A stretch of DNA of 64,000 nt from JADJPO01 sp046330955 (GCA_046330955.1 JAXLRT010000014.1:77246-141245), one strand, 5' to 3'. Positions 32,828-41,147 are shown, counted from the first letter of the stretch. Notes: generated by a model from the sequence alone, not told the origin. Numbers and translations are program-made.

Positions 32828-33280
32828 GCTCGGCTCCGTTCGGGAGTAGGCGCCCACCACGTGCGCGAAGGGTCTGCAGCCCAATCTGGCACCCCTACCG
32901 GGACATGGCGAGAGCCCCGACCGAGGCCGCGATCACAGTCTTCGTGTCATCGCGGGGACCGGCACGCCTGGAGGCCGTACGTCCGCCCCGTCCCCTCTCA
33001 GGCGAGCCCCGCACGCCGTCATGATTCTCATCCTGGACACGTTCGGGCGCCTGCGGATTCGGGGAGCGAGAACGTCCCGACCCGTCCCGCACGCGCCCCC
33101 GGCCATCCACCCCACGACGCGAGATCACGGTGTCGCAGGGGTTCTCCCCCCTGCGGAGGGGGACGAGCCCTGCACGACAGCGATCACGGAGGTCTCTGGC
33201 TCCCCGGTGGCGGGTACTGCGCCTCGGGGTGATGACCGTGCATGAGCTAGGCGGAGGCTGCGCCTGGCGGATCATCGACC
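32828..33280. other. Intergenic region without a supported gene
   Basis: 453 bases in which the open frames look like shadows (Arg/Gly/Pro-rich, no motif). It contains one clear hairpin: cgcagggg (33134-33141), loop ttctcc, ccccctgcg-type right arm (33148-33155), 8 perfect pairs. It could be a terminator or a remnant; nothing else is visible. Confidence 0.5.
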
Positions 33281-34312
33281 TCAAACCCGCTGATGTACAC
33301 GGCGATTGCCGGCCAGGGCACCCCACGCCATCCCTGTGCCGACCAGCATGCTGCCGAGGGCGATGATGTAGTCCGCCCAGTCGCCGTCGACGCGAGCCTC
33401 GGTGGGGTCTGCCGCGTTGTAGTCGACCGTCACGGACTGACCGACCACGACCCGGAATGCCGAGAGCTCCTCGTGATGGCTGACGCCATCGCGGGAGGTA
33501 TACGAGACCGTCGCGGTATGGGCTCCCCTGCCGTGGGAGACCCGGGTGACCGTTCCCGGTGTGCTGACCTGATGCAGGCTGATGTGGAGATCGGAAACCA
33601 AGATCAGGACTCCCACCAACGCAAGGGACCCGGCGAACGCGGCGAAGCCGAGGCGGAGTACCGCCTCCGGCGCCCTGGAACCCACCCTTCCGACAGGTCC
33701 CACCAGCACCAGGTCGGCAGGCACTGGCGGTAGAGCGTCCGGCGAGGACCCTGAAGCCAGGCCACGCAGAAAGGAGACGAGCGGGGCGATGTCGGGGCGG
33801 CCGGGCAGGTCGTCCAGTGCGTCGGCCAGGGCGACGAGCTCACCGGTCGGCGCAGGGTTGAACCTGGACCCGATGCCGACCTGCACGGTGGTGGACGAGG
33901 TGTTGTCCGTGACGACGAGGAGGGTCTTGCCCGCGCTGAGGCGGATCGCCGCCGTCCGCAGATCCACCCGCTTGCGCCACGGCGCGGCGCCCCGCTCGAC
34001 CAGGTGATGGCCCCGCAACCATGTTCCCGACAACGGGAACCACAGGAACCGCCACCCCCACCCTGCCAGCAGTGCGGCCACGGGCAAGAACATCGCCGTG
34101 ATGGCGAGCCAGGTCAGTACCCGAATCCACCACGGGCCGCCGATCTGGCTGATGCTCGCCGGGGCGAGGAAGGCCGACACCACGAAGAAGGTCATCGAGG
34201 CCGCCAGTCCCAGGAAGAATGGTCCGAACAGCACGGCGCAGGCCCACGACCCCAGGCCGCGGCGTGCACCGAACCGAACCCGGGTCTCCCGCCCGCGTGC
34301 ACCCCCACTCAT
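33281..34312 (-). CDS. DUF3592-containing membrane protein
   Basis: 343 residues. Two N-terminal spans (CAVLFGPFFLGLAASMTFFV, VLTWLAITAMFLPVAALLAG), a soluble middle (SAGKTLLVVTDNTSSTTVQV), another span (FAAFAGSLALVGVLILVSD), then an extracytoplasmic beta-domain of DUF3592 type (VSTPGTVTRVSHGRGAHTAT, SAFRVVVGQSVTVDYNAADP) and a final span. DUF3592 proteins lack an established function. It starts 37 bases after the anti-sigma stop, so it probably belongs to the sigma operon and may be a regulated or signalling partner. Confidence 0.78.
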   Translation of the reverse strand: MSGGARGRETRVRFGARRGLGSWACAVLFGPFFLGLAASMTFFVVSAFLAPASISQIGGPWWIRVLTWLAITAMFLPVAALLAGWGWRFLWFPLSGTWLRGHHLVERGAAPWRKRVDLRTAAIRLSAGKTLLVVTDNTSSTTVQVGIGSRFNPAPTGELVALADALDDLPGRPDIAPLVSFLRGLASGSSPDALPPVPADLVLVGPVGRVGSRAPEAVLRLGFAAFAGSLALVGVLILVSDLHISLHQVSTPGTVTRVSHGRGAHTATVSYTSRDGVSHHEELSAFRVVVGQSVTVDYNAADPTEARVDGDWADYIIALGSMLVGTGMAWGALAGNRRVHQRV

Positions 34313-34349
34313 CGCTCACACCACCTTTCGCGCACGACAGCTCCGGTGA

Positions 34350-34604
34350 TCACCGGTCGGGGTGCAGGTCCTCCCAGGCGCGGGTCAGGACGTCGAGCAG
34401 TTCCTCGGGGACGTCGTCCGAGCGGATCTGCCCGGTGAGTTCGACGGTGAGGCGCAGCTGGGCGAGGTAGTTGGTGCAGTTGGGGCAGCCGTCGAGGTGG
34501 TGCTCGACGGCCCGCTGTGCTGACGCGCTCAGGGCGCCGTCCAGATAGTCCGAGGCCAGCTCGACCAGTTCCTGGCAGCGGACGCGTCGGGTGAGGAGAG
34601 CCAT
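34350..34604 (-). CDS. Putative zinc-finger anti-sigma factor (ZAS type)
   Basis: 84 residues from ATG 34604, which overlaps the sigma stop (ATGA); a TTG codon just upstream is disfavoured. The ZAS signature is complete: an early Cys (RCQELVELASDYLDGALS), then AVEHHLDGCPNC giving H-x3-C-x2-C. There is no membrane span, so it is a small cytoplasmic anti-sigma factor. It should sequester the ECF sigma factor encoded immediately upstream; cysteine/zinc chemistry suggests redox or thiol responsiveness. Confidence 0.9.
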   Translation of the reverse strand: MALLTRRVRCQELVELASDYLDGALSASAQRAVEHHLDGCPNCTNYLAQLRLTVELTGQIRSDDVPEELLDVLTRAWEDLHPDR

Positions 34605-35296
34605 CAACGCACCTCCCCTGCCTGGTCACCGGTCGGGGTGTGCTCGAGCACCACGGCCTCGTCCGCCCCGGCCTGCGCCTCGCGGTACCGCGCCAGGGCC
34701 ATTCGCAGCGTGGCACGGGCTCGGTGCAGCAGCACGCGCTGATTGCTCGCACTCAGGCCCAGTAACTCACCGACCTCGGCCGCCGTCCAGCCCTCGACAT
34801 CGCGCAGCACCACGACCTGTCGGCGGGCGGCGGGCAACTCGGCGATCGCCGCCATGATCACGGCCACGCCGGCCTCCGAGTCGACGCGCAGTTGCGGGTC
34901 ATCCTGCCAGGCGGGAACGGGCTGCCGCCACGCGCCACGGCCTCGGCGCCCGACGAACTGGTCCTCCGGCACCGCGGCGGCGTGATCGTCGACCAGGGCC
35001 AGCGCGGCGGTCCGGCGCGCTTCCCGGACGCCGTACGAGCGCGCCCGGTTCACCAAGATCGTGAAGATCCACGATCTCAGGCTGGCTCGCTCCTCGAAGC
35101 CATCGATCCCCCGCATCACCGCGATCCAGGTGTCCTGGACGACGTCCTCGGCGTCCGAGGCGGTGCGCACGAACGTCGCGGCCACCCGCAGCATCGAGGC
35201 GTGATGCCGCCGGACGAGCCCGCGGAAGGCCTCGGCGTCCCCCGCGCGCAGCAGCCGGACGAGTTCGGTCTCGTCCTGAGCTGCCCCCCGGTTCAC
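34604..35296 (-). CDS. ECF-type RNA polymerase sigma factor
   Basis: 230 residues from GTG 35296; the longer open frame upstream is not sigma-like. Region 2: LVRLLRAGDAEAFRGLVRRH, ASDAEDVVQDTWIAVMR, RSWIFTILVNRARSYG. Region 4: ELPAARRQVVVLRDVEGWTA, AAEVGELLGLSASNQRVLLH. A linker of about 50 residues (VDDHAAAVPEDQFVGRRGRG) is typical of the group carrying small ZAS anti-sigmas. It directs transcription of a small regulon when released from the anti-sigma encoded next. The divergent secreted-protein gene at 35415 is a possible target. Confidence 0.93.
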   Translation of the reverse strand: MNRGAAQDETELVRLLRAGDAEAFRGLVRRHHASMLRVAATFVRTASDAEDVVQDTWIAVMRGIDGFEERASLRSWIFTILVNRARSYGVREARRTAALALVDDHAAAVPEDQFVGRRGRGAWRQPVPAWQDDPQLRVDSEAGVAVIMAAIAELPAARRQVVVLRDVEGWTAAEVGELLGLSASNQRVLLHRARATLRMALARYREAQAGADEAVVLEHTPTGDQAGEVR

Positions 35297-35367
35297 GTCC
35301 GGCAGTCTGCCAGAACTGCTCTCACGCCAGCTGTAACACCTCGACCGAGCGGGTGGACCCCCTGGAT

Positions 35368-35397
35368 GACCTGACCGTCCACGACCTGACCGTCCAT
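35368..35397. repeat. Tandem 15-bp direct repeat upstream of secreted protein gene
   Basis: gacctgaccgtccac (35368-35382) is followed directly by gacctgaccgtccat (35383-35397), 14 of 15 identical, ending 17 bases before ATG 35415. Its position and phasing (about 1.5 helical turns) suit a regulator-binding site, but it may be chance. Confidence 0.5.
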
Positions 35398-35414
35398 CGT
35401 GAAAGGACTCTGAG

Positions 35415-36560
35415 ATGGCCCGTTCGGCCTCCAGTAGGTTTCGTACGCTCCTCGTTTCCGGCGCCGCCGGCGTCCTGACCGCGGGCCTGGGCGTGGCCGG
35501 AGCCCCCTCGGCCTCGGCGGCCACCGCACCGCTGAGCATTCCCCACTACCTGGTCAGCGCGATCCAGATCGACACGGTGCACAACACCGTCACCCTGCCG
35601 CTCTACCGCGGCGAGACGTCCCGGCGTGGCACCACCTGGTTCGTGATCACCGAGTCGTCCGACCTGCGCGAAGCGGTACGGCTCGGCGTCAACTGGTCGC
35701 CGAAGTTGAAGAACGCGTTGGGCACCCCAGCAGTACAGCGCGCCGAACTCGAGGGCGGGCACCGGATCGGTCGGGCACGCTCGGTGGAGTTCCGTTCCGG
35801 GGTCGACTTCCGCGGTACCCGGGTCGTCGTCCCCGGACCGACGCTGTTCCCGGTCGACCCGGCCACCCACGCCGGTTCGGTCGGTGACCGCGGTTACAGC
35901 CCGTTGTTCACCCTCGACGGCAGGATCGTGTACAACGGGCCGCAGCTGGCCAACGTGACCGGTCGGCACGGCAAGGTGCTCTCGCTCGACCTCGCCCACC
36001 GCCGGGTGACGCTGCGCATGACGAGTGGGTTCTACCTCGGCCGCGACGTGCACTACCTGTCGACCGAGGCCTCGGTCACCCAGGTCGCGGCGCTCGAGAA
36101 CGCCACCTATGCCCCGGCTCTGGCCGCGGCGCCGACTGCCGGCAACGACGACCCCTCGGTCTCGTCCCGGCTGCCGATCATCCCGGTGGTCAACGGACCG
36201 CGCGGCGTGGGTAACCCGCAGCGCCAGGGCTTGCAGTCCGCGGTCGCCGGCGAGGGTGACCCGCTCAACATCATCCGCGAGGAGCCGGAGTGCTCCGACC
36301 CGGCCGTCCCGGCGAACTGCTCGGCGCTGCAGTACAGCCCGCTGTGGGACGTCACCCCGGTGGCCTGGACCCAGGCGGCGATCGACGCCGGCAAGCAGGT
36401 GCGGATCACCTCGCACCAGGTCGCGGATTCGCTGTTCCACCAGGGGCTGATCGTCAACGCCGCTCCGGACGGGCCGAGCTTCGCCGACCCCGAGATCCAT
36501 GGCCTGCGCGCCGCGGACATCGTCGTCAACTGCCCACCCATGATCGTCGATCCGGCCTGA
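35415..36560 (+). CDS. Conserved secreted protein of unknown function
   Basis: 381 residues with a Sec signal peptide (SRFRTLLVSGAAGVLTAGLG, cleavage probably after SASA). The mature protein is beta-rich: PHYLVSAIQIDTVHNTVTLP, SGFYLGRDVHYLSTEASV, and the conserved-looking tail QYSPLWDVTPVAWTQAA, VRITSHQVADSLFHQGLIVN, ADIVVNCPPMIVDP. I recall similar secreted proteins with no known activity and do not name a domain. The ribosome-binding site gaaagga precedes ATG 35415. It is divergent from the ECF sigma gene. Confidence 0.82.
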   Translation: MARSASSRFRTLLVSGAAGVLTAGLGVAGAPSASAATAPLSIPHYLVSAIQIDTVHNTVTLPLYRGETSRRGTTWFVITESSDLREAVRLGVNWSPKLKNALGTPAVQRAELEGGHRIGRARSVEFRSGVDFRGTRVVVPGPTLFPVDPATHAGSVGDRGYSPLFTLDGRIVYNGPQLANVTGRHGKVLSLDLAHRRVTLRMTSGFYLGRDVHYLSTEASVTQVAALENATYAPALAAAPTAGNDDPSVSSRLPIIPVVNGPRGVGNPQRQGLQSAVAGEGDPLNIIREEPECSDPAVPANCSALQYSPLWDVTPVAWTQAAIDAGKQVRITSHQVADSLFHQGLIVNAAPDGPSFADPEIHGLRAADIVVNCPPMIVDPA

Positions 36561-36747
36561 TTCCACCGGATCGGGCCAGCTCCGGGCCGCGATGAGCCAC
36601 GTCGCGGGCCCGCCGGGTATCGCGCCGGCGGGCCTGCGGCGTCCACCGACTCACCGGCGATTACCGCACGCGCGTACGGGCATGACGTAACGCTGCGAGG
36701 CCCGCCAGACACCGACAACCACACCCCTTCGATGGAGGACACCGGCC

Positions 36748-38166
36748 ATGACCCCGACCAACCACCCGACATCGGACGCCGAGACCTACGACGTGGTCGT
36801 GGTGGGAGCCGGACCCGCCGGGGAGGTGGCCGCCGGTCGGCTGGCCGAGGCGGGAGCCTCGGTCGCGATCGTGGAGCGCGAACTCGTCGGCGGCGAATGC
36901 TCCTACTGGGGATGCATGCCCAGCAAGGCCCTCCTGCGGCCGGGCGAGGTTGTGGCTGCGGCGCACCGAGTTCCGGGAGCTGATCGCGCCGTGACCGGAC
37001 CGCTGGACGTGGACGCCGTCCTCGCGTACCGCACCCGGTTCACCGGGGGCTGGGACGACGCCGGTCAGGTTCCCTGGTTGACCTCGCGTGGGGTGCACCT
37101 GCTGCGCGGGCACGCCCGCCTGGCCGGGAAACGCCGGGTCGAGGTGACTGCCGACGACGGAACCGTCCGCGTCGTGCGCGCCGAGCGGGCCGTGGTGATC
37201 GCGACCGGGTCTCGGGCTGCGCTGCCCCCGGTGGCCGGTCTGGCCGACGTCCGGGCCTGGGACAACCGCGACGTGACGCAGATGACGGCGGTGCCGTCCC
37301 GCTTGCTGGTGGTGGGCGGGGGGCCGATCGGGCTCGAGATGGCGCAGGCGGTCAAGCGGCTCGGGGCCACGTCCGTGGTGGTGATCGAGGCTGCGGACTC
37401 GCTCCTCGCCCGGGAGGAGCCGTTCGCCGGCGAGCAGGTTCGGGCGGCGCTGCTGGACGAGGGCATCGAGATCGCGCTCGGCGTCCGGCTGTCGCAGGCC
37501 CAGCGGGACGACGACGGCACGGTGCGACTGACCACGGCCGACGGTCGCGAGTTCGTGGGCGATGACGTGCTGGTGGCCGCGGGTCGGGCGCCCACGACGG
37601 GTGATCTCGGCCTCGAGACGGTCGGGTTGACCCCGGGCAGGCCGATCGCCGTGGACGAGCGGATGCGCGCCGAAGGTGTTGCCGGGCAATGGCTCTACGC
37701 CCTGGGCGACTGCAACGGCATCTCGCTGCTGACCCACATGGGCAAGTACCAGGCCCGGATCGCCGCCGACGTGATCCTCGGCAAGGACGCCGTCGACCGG
37801 GCCAGCCGGGACGTCGTCCCCCGGGTGACGTTCACCGACCCGCAGGTCGCGGCCGTCGGGCTGACCAGTGCCCAGGCCACGGCGCGCGGACTGCGGATCC
37901 GCACCGTAACGTACGGCACCGGCGACGTCGCGGGCGCCGCCGTCCAGGGATCGGGACCGAAGGGCACCAGTGCCCTCGTCGTCGACGAGGACCGCGGCGT
38001 CCTGGTCGGCGCGACCTTCGTCGGGTCGGCCACGCAGGAACTCGTCCACGCCGCCACGGTGGCGATCGCGGGGCAGGTGACGCTGGACACGCTCTGGCAC
38101 GCTGTGCCGGCCTTCCCCACGGTCAGCGAGGTCTGGCTGCGGCTGCTCGAGACCTACGGGCTCTGA
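36748..38166 (+). CDS. FAD-dependent pyridine nucleotide-disulfide oxidoreductase
   Basis: 472 residues. FAD fold VVVVGAGPAGEVAAGRLAEA, redox disulfide ELVGGECSYWGCMPSKALL (C-x4-C, with SYW in place of the usual LNV), NAD(P) fold LVVGGGPIGLEMAQAVKRLG, second FAD contact LYALGDCNG, and the dimerisation domain from VTFTDPQVAAVGLT. The C-terminal acid/base His of lipoamide dehydrogenase (HPTxxE) is replaced by Phe (AFPTVSE), although Glu is kept. It therefore belongs with MerA-like or uncharacterised reductases rather than true Lpd. It is followed after 5 bases by the antiporter gene, so the two are likely co-transcribed. Confidence 0.9.
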   Translation: MTPTNHPTSDAETYDVVVVGAGPAGEVAAGRLAEAGASVAIVERELVGGECSYWGCMPSKALLRPGEVVAAAHRVPGADRAVTGPLDVDAVLAYRTRFTGGWDDAGQVPWLTSRGVHLLRGHARLAGKRRVEVTADDGTVRVVRAERAVVIATGSRAALPPVAGLADVRAWDNRDVTQMTAVPSRLLVVGGGPIGLEMAQAVKRLGATSVVVIEAADSLLAREEPFAGEQVRAALLDEGIEIALGVRLSQAQRDDDGTVRLTTADGREFVGDDVLVAAGRAPTTGDLGLETVGLTPGRPIAVDERMRAEGVAGQWLYALGDCNGISLLTHMGKYQARIAADVILGKDAVDRASRDVVPRVTFTDPQVAAVGLTSAQATARGLRIRTVTYGTGDVAGAAVQGSGPKGTSALVVDEDRGVLVGATFVGSATQELVHAATVAIAGQVTLDTLWHAVPAFPTVSEVWLRLLETYGL

Positions 38167-38171
38167 GCGCG

Positions 38172-39422
38172 ATGCCCGAGGTCGGCTTCGAGAACCTGTT
38201 GGTGGTCAGCCTGATCGCCGTCCTGGCTCCCCTCGTGCTGGGGTTCCTGCCGCGGCTGCGGTTGCCCTCACCGGTGCTCGAGATCGCCGCTGGGGTGGCA
38301 CTCGGGCCCGGGGCGCTGGGCTGGGTGAGGGCCGACCTGCCGGTGCAGGTGCTGTCCGTGGTGGGCTTGGCATTCCTGCTGTTCCTGTCCGGCCTCGAGA
38401 TCGATGTCGGCTCGCTGCGGGGGCGGCCGTTGCAGCGGTCCGTCGTCGGGTACGCCATCACCCTCGTGCTCGGGCTGGCGATCGGGTTCACCCTGCGCGC
38501 CACCGGCACGATCGGGGACGGCGTGCTGCTGGCGGTCATGCTGTCCGCGACCTCGCTGGGCCTGGTGGTGCCGGTGCTCAAGGACGCCGGACACCTGGAG
38601 TCGCCGGTGGGCACGCAGATCCTGGTGGCCTGTTCGGTGGCCGACCTCGCCGCGATCGTCCTTCTCTCCGTGCTGTTCTCGGGTGGGTCGAGTTCGGCGG
38701 GCGCCAAGATCGTGCTGCTCGGGGGCTTCGTCCTGCTCGCTCTCGCCCTGACCGCGACCGCCGCCACCGCGGGCCGCTCGATGCGACTCGGGGACGTGTT
38801 GCTGCGGCTGCAGGACACCACGGCGGAGATCCGGGTGCGGCTGGTCGTGGTGCTCGTCATCGGATTCGTCGCCCTGGCGCACCGGTTCGGGCTGGAGAGC
38901 ATCCTCGGGGCCTTCGTGGCCGGGGTGGTGGTCGCCGTGCTCGACCGGGACACGGCCTCGCACCCGCACCTGCGCACCAAGCTCGAGGCGATCGGTTTCG
39001 GGTTCCTGATCCCGGTTTTCTTCGTGACCAGCGGCATCCGGCTGGACCTTCGCGGGCTGCTCGCCTCACCCCGGGCGCTGCTGCTGGTGCCGCTGTTCCT
39101 GCTCTGCCTGCTCGTCGTCCGCGGGGTGGCCGCGGCGCCGTATCTGCGGGTGTTCTCGGGTGAGCAGGTGCTCGCCGCGGCACTGCTGCAGGCGACCTCG
39201 TTGCCCATCATCGTCACCGCCACCCAGATCGGCGTCGCGACCGGGCGGCTGGCCACGGTGACCGCCGCGGCGCTGGTGTCCGCCGGGCTGTTGTCCGTGC
39301 TGATCTTCCCGGCACTGGCCCTGGGCCGGCTCCGTTATGGCAGGGAATGCGTCGAGGAGGTACCCGCAGGAGTTGCGGGAGCGGGCGGTGCGGATGGTCA
39401 CCGAGATCCGCGGGGATCATGA
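38172..39422 (+). CDS. CPA2-type cation/proton antiporter, 3' end altered by IS insertion
   Basis: 416 residues from ATG 38172 with about 12 membrane spans. Na+/H+ exchanger (KefB/NapA-like) features: PSPVLEIAAGVALGPGALGW, LAFLLFLSGLEIDVGSL, the ion-binding region ACSVADLAAIVLLSVL, LGAFVAGVVVAVL, and IPVFFVTSGIRLDLRG. The last native stretch, RLATVTAAALVSAGLLSVL to PALALG, lies in the left copy of a 90-bp repeat; beyond it the frame runs into IS3 sequence and ends GGADGHRDPRGS. The original ending (...GQLRPAAVR, stop 40783) is preserved after the element. The protein is probably still functional because all spans are retained. Confidence 0.87.
   Translation: MPEVGFENLLVVSLIAVLAPLVLGFLPRLRLPSPVLEIAAGVALGPGALGWVRADLPVQVLSVVGLAFLLFLSGLEIDVGSLRGRPLQRSVVGYAITLVLGLAIGFTLRATGTIGDGVLLAVMLSATSLGLVVPVLKDAGHLESPVGTQILVACSVADLAAIVLLSVLFSGGSSSAGAKIVLLGGFVLLALALTATAATAGRSMRLGDVLLRLQDTTAEIRVRLVVVLVIGFVALAHRFGLESILGAFVAGVVVAVLDRDTASHPHLRTKLEAIGFGFLIPVFFVTSGIRLDLRGLLASPRALLLVPLFLLCLLVVRGVAAAPYLRVFSGEQVLAAALLQATSLPIIVTATQIGVATGRLATVTAAALVSAGLLSVLIFPALALGRLRYGRECVEEVPAGVAGAGGADGHRDPRGS
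39245..39334 (+). repeat. 90-bp direct repeat, left copy
   Basis: Identical to 40676-40765 at 89 of 90 bases (g39328 versus a40759), offset 1431. It encodes the last membrane segment of the antiporter. The repeats flank the IS3 remnant and are far too long for a normal 3-4-bp target duplication. Confidence 0.95.
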
Positions 39423-39664
39423 GTCGGAGTGGGCGGCGATCGGCAAGGTCGCGGAGCTGCTGGGGGTGACATCGGCGGAGACGGTGCGCCAGTGGGTGCG
39501 CCGGGCCGAGGTCGATGCCGGTGCCCGTCCAGGGGTCACCAGCGAGGAGTCGGCCGAGGTGAAGCGGCTGCGGCGGGAGAACGCCGAGTTGAAGCCGCGC
39601 CAACGCGATCCTGAAGGCGGCATCGGCTTTCTTCGCGGCCGAGCTCGACCGGCCCTCCCGTTGA
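39337..39664 (+). pseudogene. IS3 OrfA (transposase helix-turn-helix subunit), frameshifted
   Basis: Starts MAGNASRRYPQELRERAVRM, continues WAAIGKVAELLGVTSAETVR and EVKRLRRENAELK. One extra C near 39594 (aagccgcgcc instead of aagcgcgcc) breaks the expected ending RANAILKAASAFFAAELDRP, whose stop would be at 39662-39664. The span of 328 bases (3n+1) confirms a single-base insertion. With the insertion, OrfA now reads straight into the OrfB frame. Confidence 0.85.
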
Positions 39665-40675
39665 TCGTGGAGTTCATCCGCGAGCACGCAGACCGCCGTC
39701 AGCCCGAAGCTGACGGCGGTCTGCGCTGGGGTGTTGAGCCGATCTGCGCCGTGCTCACCGAGCACGGCCTGAAGATCGCCCCATCCACGTACTACGAGCA
39801 CCTGCACCGAGTTCCGACCGCGCGCGAGCAGCGAGATGAGCTGCTCAAGGTCGAGATCACCCGGGTCCACGAGGCCAACTACTCGGTCTACGGGGCACGG
39901 AAGGTGTGGCTTGAGCTGAACCGCGACCTCGCCCGGGGCAGGGCCTCGATGCGCCCTGATCGGGTACGTGGCCCGGTGCACGGTGGAGCGGCTGATGAGC
40001 GACCTCGGCCTGGTCGGGGCCCGCCGCGGGAAGGTCAAGAAGACCACCATCGCCGACCCCGACCACGCCCGGGCCGACGACCTGGTCTCCCGCCACTTCG
40101 CCCCGACCGCCCCGGATCGGTTGTGGGTGATGGACATCACCTACGTCTCGACCTGGTCCGGGTGGGTCTACACGGCGTTCGTGACCGACGCCTACGCCCG
40201 GCGGATTCTGGGCTGGCGGTGCGGCACGACGATGACCACCCAGCTGGTCCTGGACGCTCTCGAGCAGGCGATCTGGACCCGTCAACGCGTCGGCGAATCA
40301 CTGGAATCCGTTGTAGCACATAGTGATAGAGGATCGCAGTACACGGCGATCAAGTACGGTGAGAGGCTCGCCGACGCCGGGATCGCTGCCTCGGTCGGGT
40401 CCGTCGGTGACTCGTTCGACAACGCCCTCGCCGAAACGATCAACGGGCTCTACAAGACCGAGCTGATCAAGCCCCGTAGCCCGTGGAAGACCGTCGATGA
40501 CGTCGAGTACGCCACCGCCGAGTACGTGGACTGGTTCAACCATCGTCGGCTGTACGAGTACTGCGGCGACATCCCGCCCGCCGAACTGGAAGCCGCCTAC
40601 TACGCTCAGAACAACCTCACACCGCCCGGTGGAGGTCTCACACCAGTGAGTCTCCGGACTCCCCGGGGTGGTTCA
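39661..40675 (+). pseudogene. IS3 OrfB (DDE integrase subunit), frameshifted
   Basis: The first part (IVEFIREHADRRQPEADGG to ANYSVYGARKVWLELNRD) and the second part (VARCTVERLMSDLGLVGARR onward) are in different frames, with a shift between about 39925 and 39965. The catalytic core itself is intact in the second frame: DRLWVMDITYVSTWSG (Asp), VVAHSDRGSQY (Asp), DNALAETINGLYKTEL (Glu), ending YEYCGDIPPAELEAAYYAQN. Translation runs out of the element at the right end. The broken N-terminal half should abolish transposition. Confidence 0.87.
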
Positions 40676-40765
40676 GCGGCTGGCCACGGTGACCGCCGCG
40701 GCGCTGGTGTCCGCCGGGCTGTTGTCCGTGCTGATCTTCCCGGCACTGGCCCTGGGCCAGCTCCG
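40676..40765 (+). repeat. 90-bp direct repeat, right copy
   Basis: Partner of 39245-39334, abutting the right end of the IS directly at 40675/40676. Read with the following 18 bases it encodes the native antiporter C-terminus (RLATVTAAALVSAGLLSVL ... GQLRPAAVR) ending with TAG 40781-40783. Confidence 0.95.
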
Positions 40766-40783
40766 ACCGGCTGCCGTCAGGTA
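40676..40783 (+). pseudogene. Displaced 3' end of the antiporter gene
   Basis: 35 codons plus stop corresponding to the last transmembrane segment and the original C-terminus of the antiporter at 38172. It was separated from the gene by the IS and has no start codon of its own that would make sense. Confidence 0.8.
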
Positions 40784-40794
40784 GCGAGGCTGCG

Positions 40795-40851
40795 GGCTGT
40801 CGACACCTGGACACTGCCGCGTCCTACGGCAACGAGGAGGCCGTCGGCAGT
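40795..40851 (+). pseudogene. Aldo/keto reductase fragment
   Basis: Nineteen codons read GCRHLDTAASYGNEEAVGS, which matches the conserved catalytic Asp/Tyr block of aldo/keto reductases (GYRHIDTAxxYGNE). Nothing before or after continues the fold, so it is a remnant. It lies in the debris zone between the IS and the toxin pair. Confidence 0.55.
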
Positions 40852-40984
40852 CACGGCCCTCCTCAACGAAGCACTCCTACGCGTTTCATGGCACGGGCTC
40901 TTCCTGCCCACTGCAGTCAGACGGATGTGGTGGCAGCGCTTCACCGACGTGGCCCCCGCGGCCTGACCCCGTCGCACCGACGGA

Positions 40985-41122
40985 CCCTTCCACGAGCGCC
41001 TCGCCCAAGTCCGCCTCGCCGCCCTGGGCCGAGACGGGTTCGCGCTCGCCGGTGGCTACGCCGTCCGGGCCCACGGCCTGCTCGAGCGCCCGTCCGAGGA
41101 TGTCGACATGTTCACCACGTAA
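40985..41122 (+). pseudogene. AbiEii-type nucleotidyltransferase fragment
   Basis: 46 codons: PFHERLAQVRLAALGRDGFA, LAGGYAVRAHGLLERPSEDV, DMFTT and a stop. The GGYAVRAHG and the S-x-D-V-D pair are the NTP/metal-binding core of AbiEii/MenT-like nucleotidyltransferase toxins (GG-[AYF]-x-A ... S-x-D-x-D). Everything downstream of this core is missing, so the toxin is dead. No AbiEi antitoxin remnant is recognisable. Confidence 0.65.
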
Positions 41123-41147
41123 CGGAGCCTCCGGACACCGGGCCGGT

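Larger units (their letters stand above)
39335..40675 (+). mobile_element. Degenerate IS3-family insertion sequence lacking its left end
   Basis: About 1.34 kb with OrfA (helix-turn-helix, leucine-zipper-like) and OrfB (DDE integrase) of an IS3-family transposase. The right terminus ends ...ccccggggtggttca at 40675, the usual TGAACC-type end when read inward. No matching left terminus exists: the sequence changes from antiporter to OrfA start codon within 2 bases at 39335-39337. Both reading frames carry shifts. The element therefore cannot move by itself. Confidence 0.88.

Noticed and set aside
32895..33326. 143-codon frame between BKACE and DUF3592 genes
   Set aside because: Arg/Gly/Pro-rich, no ribosome-binding site, overlaps the DUF3592 3' end and shows no domain.
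35310..35345. ECF-type promoter (gtaac element) for the secreted gene
   Set aside because: A tgtaac word is present, but no -10 at the right spacing could be defended.
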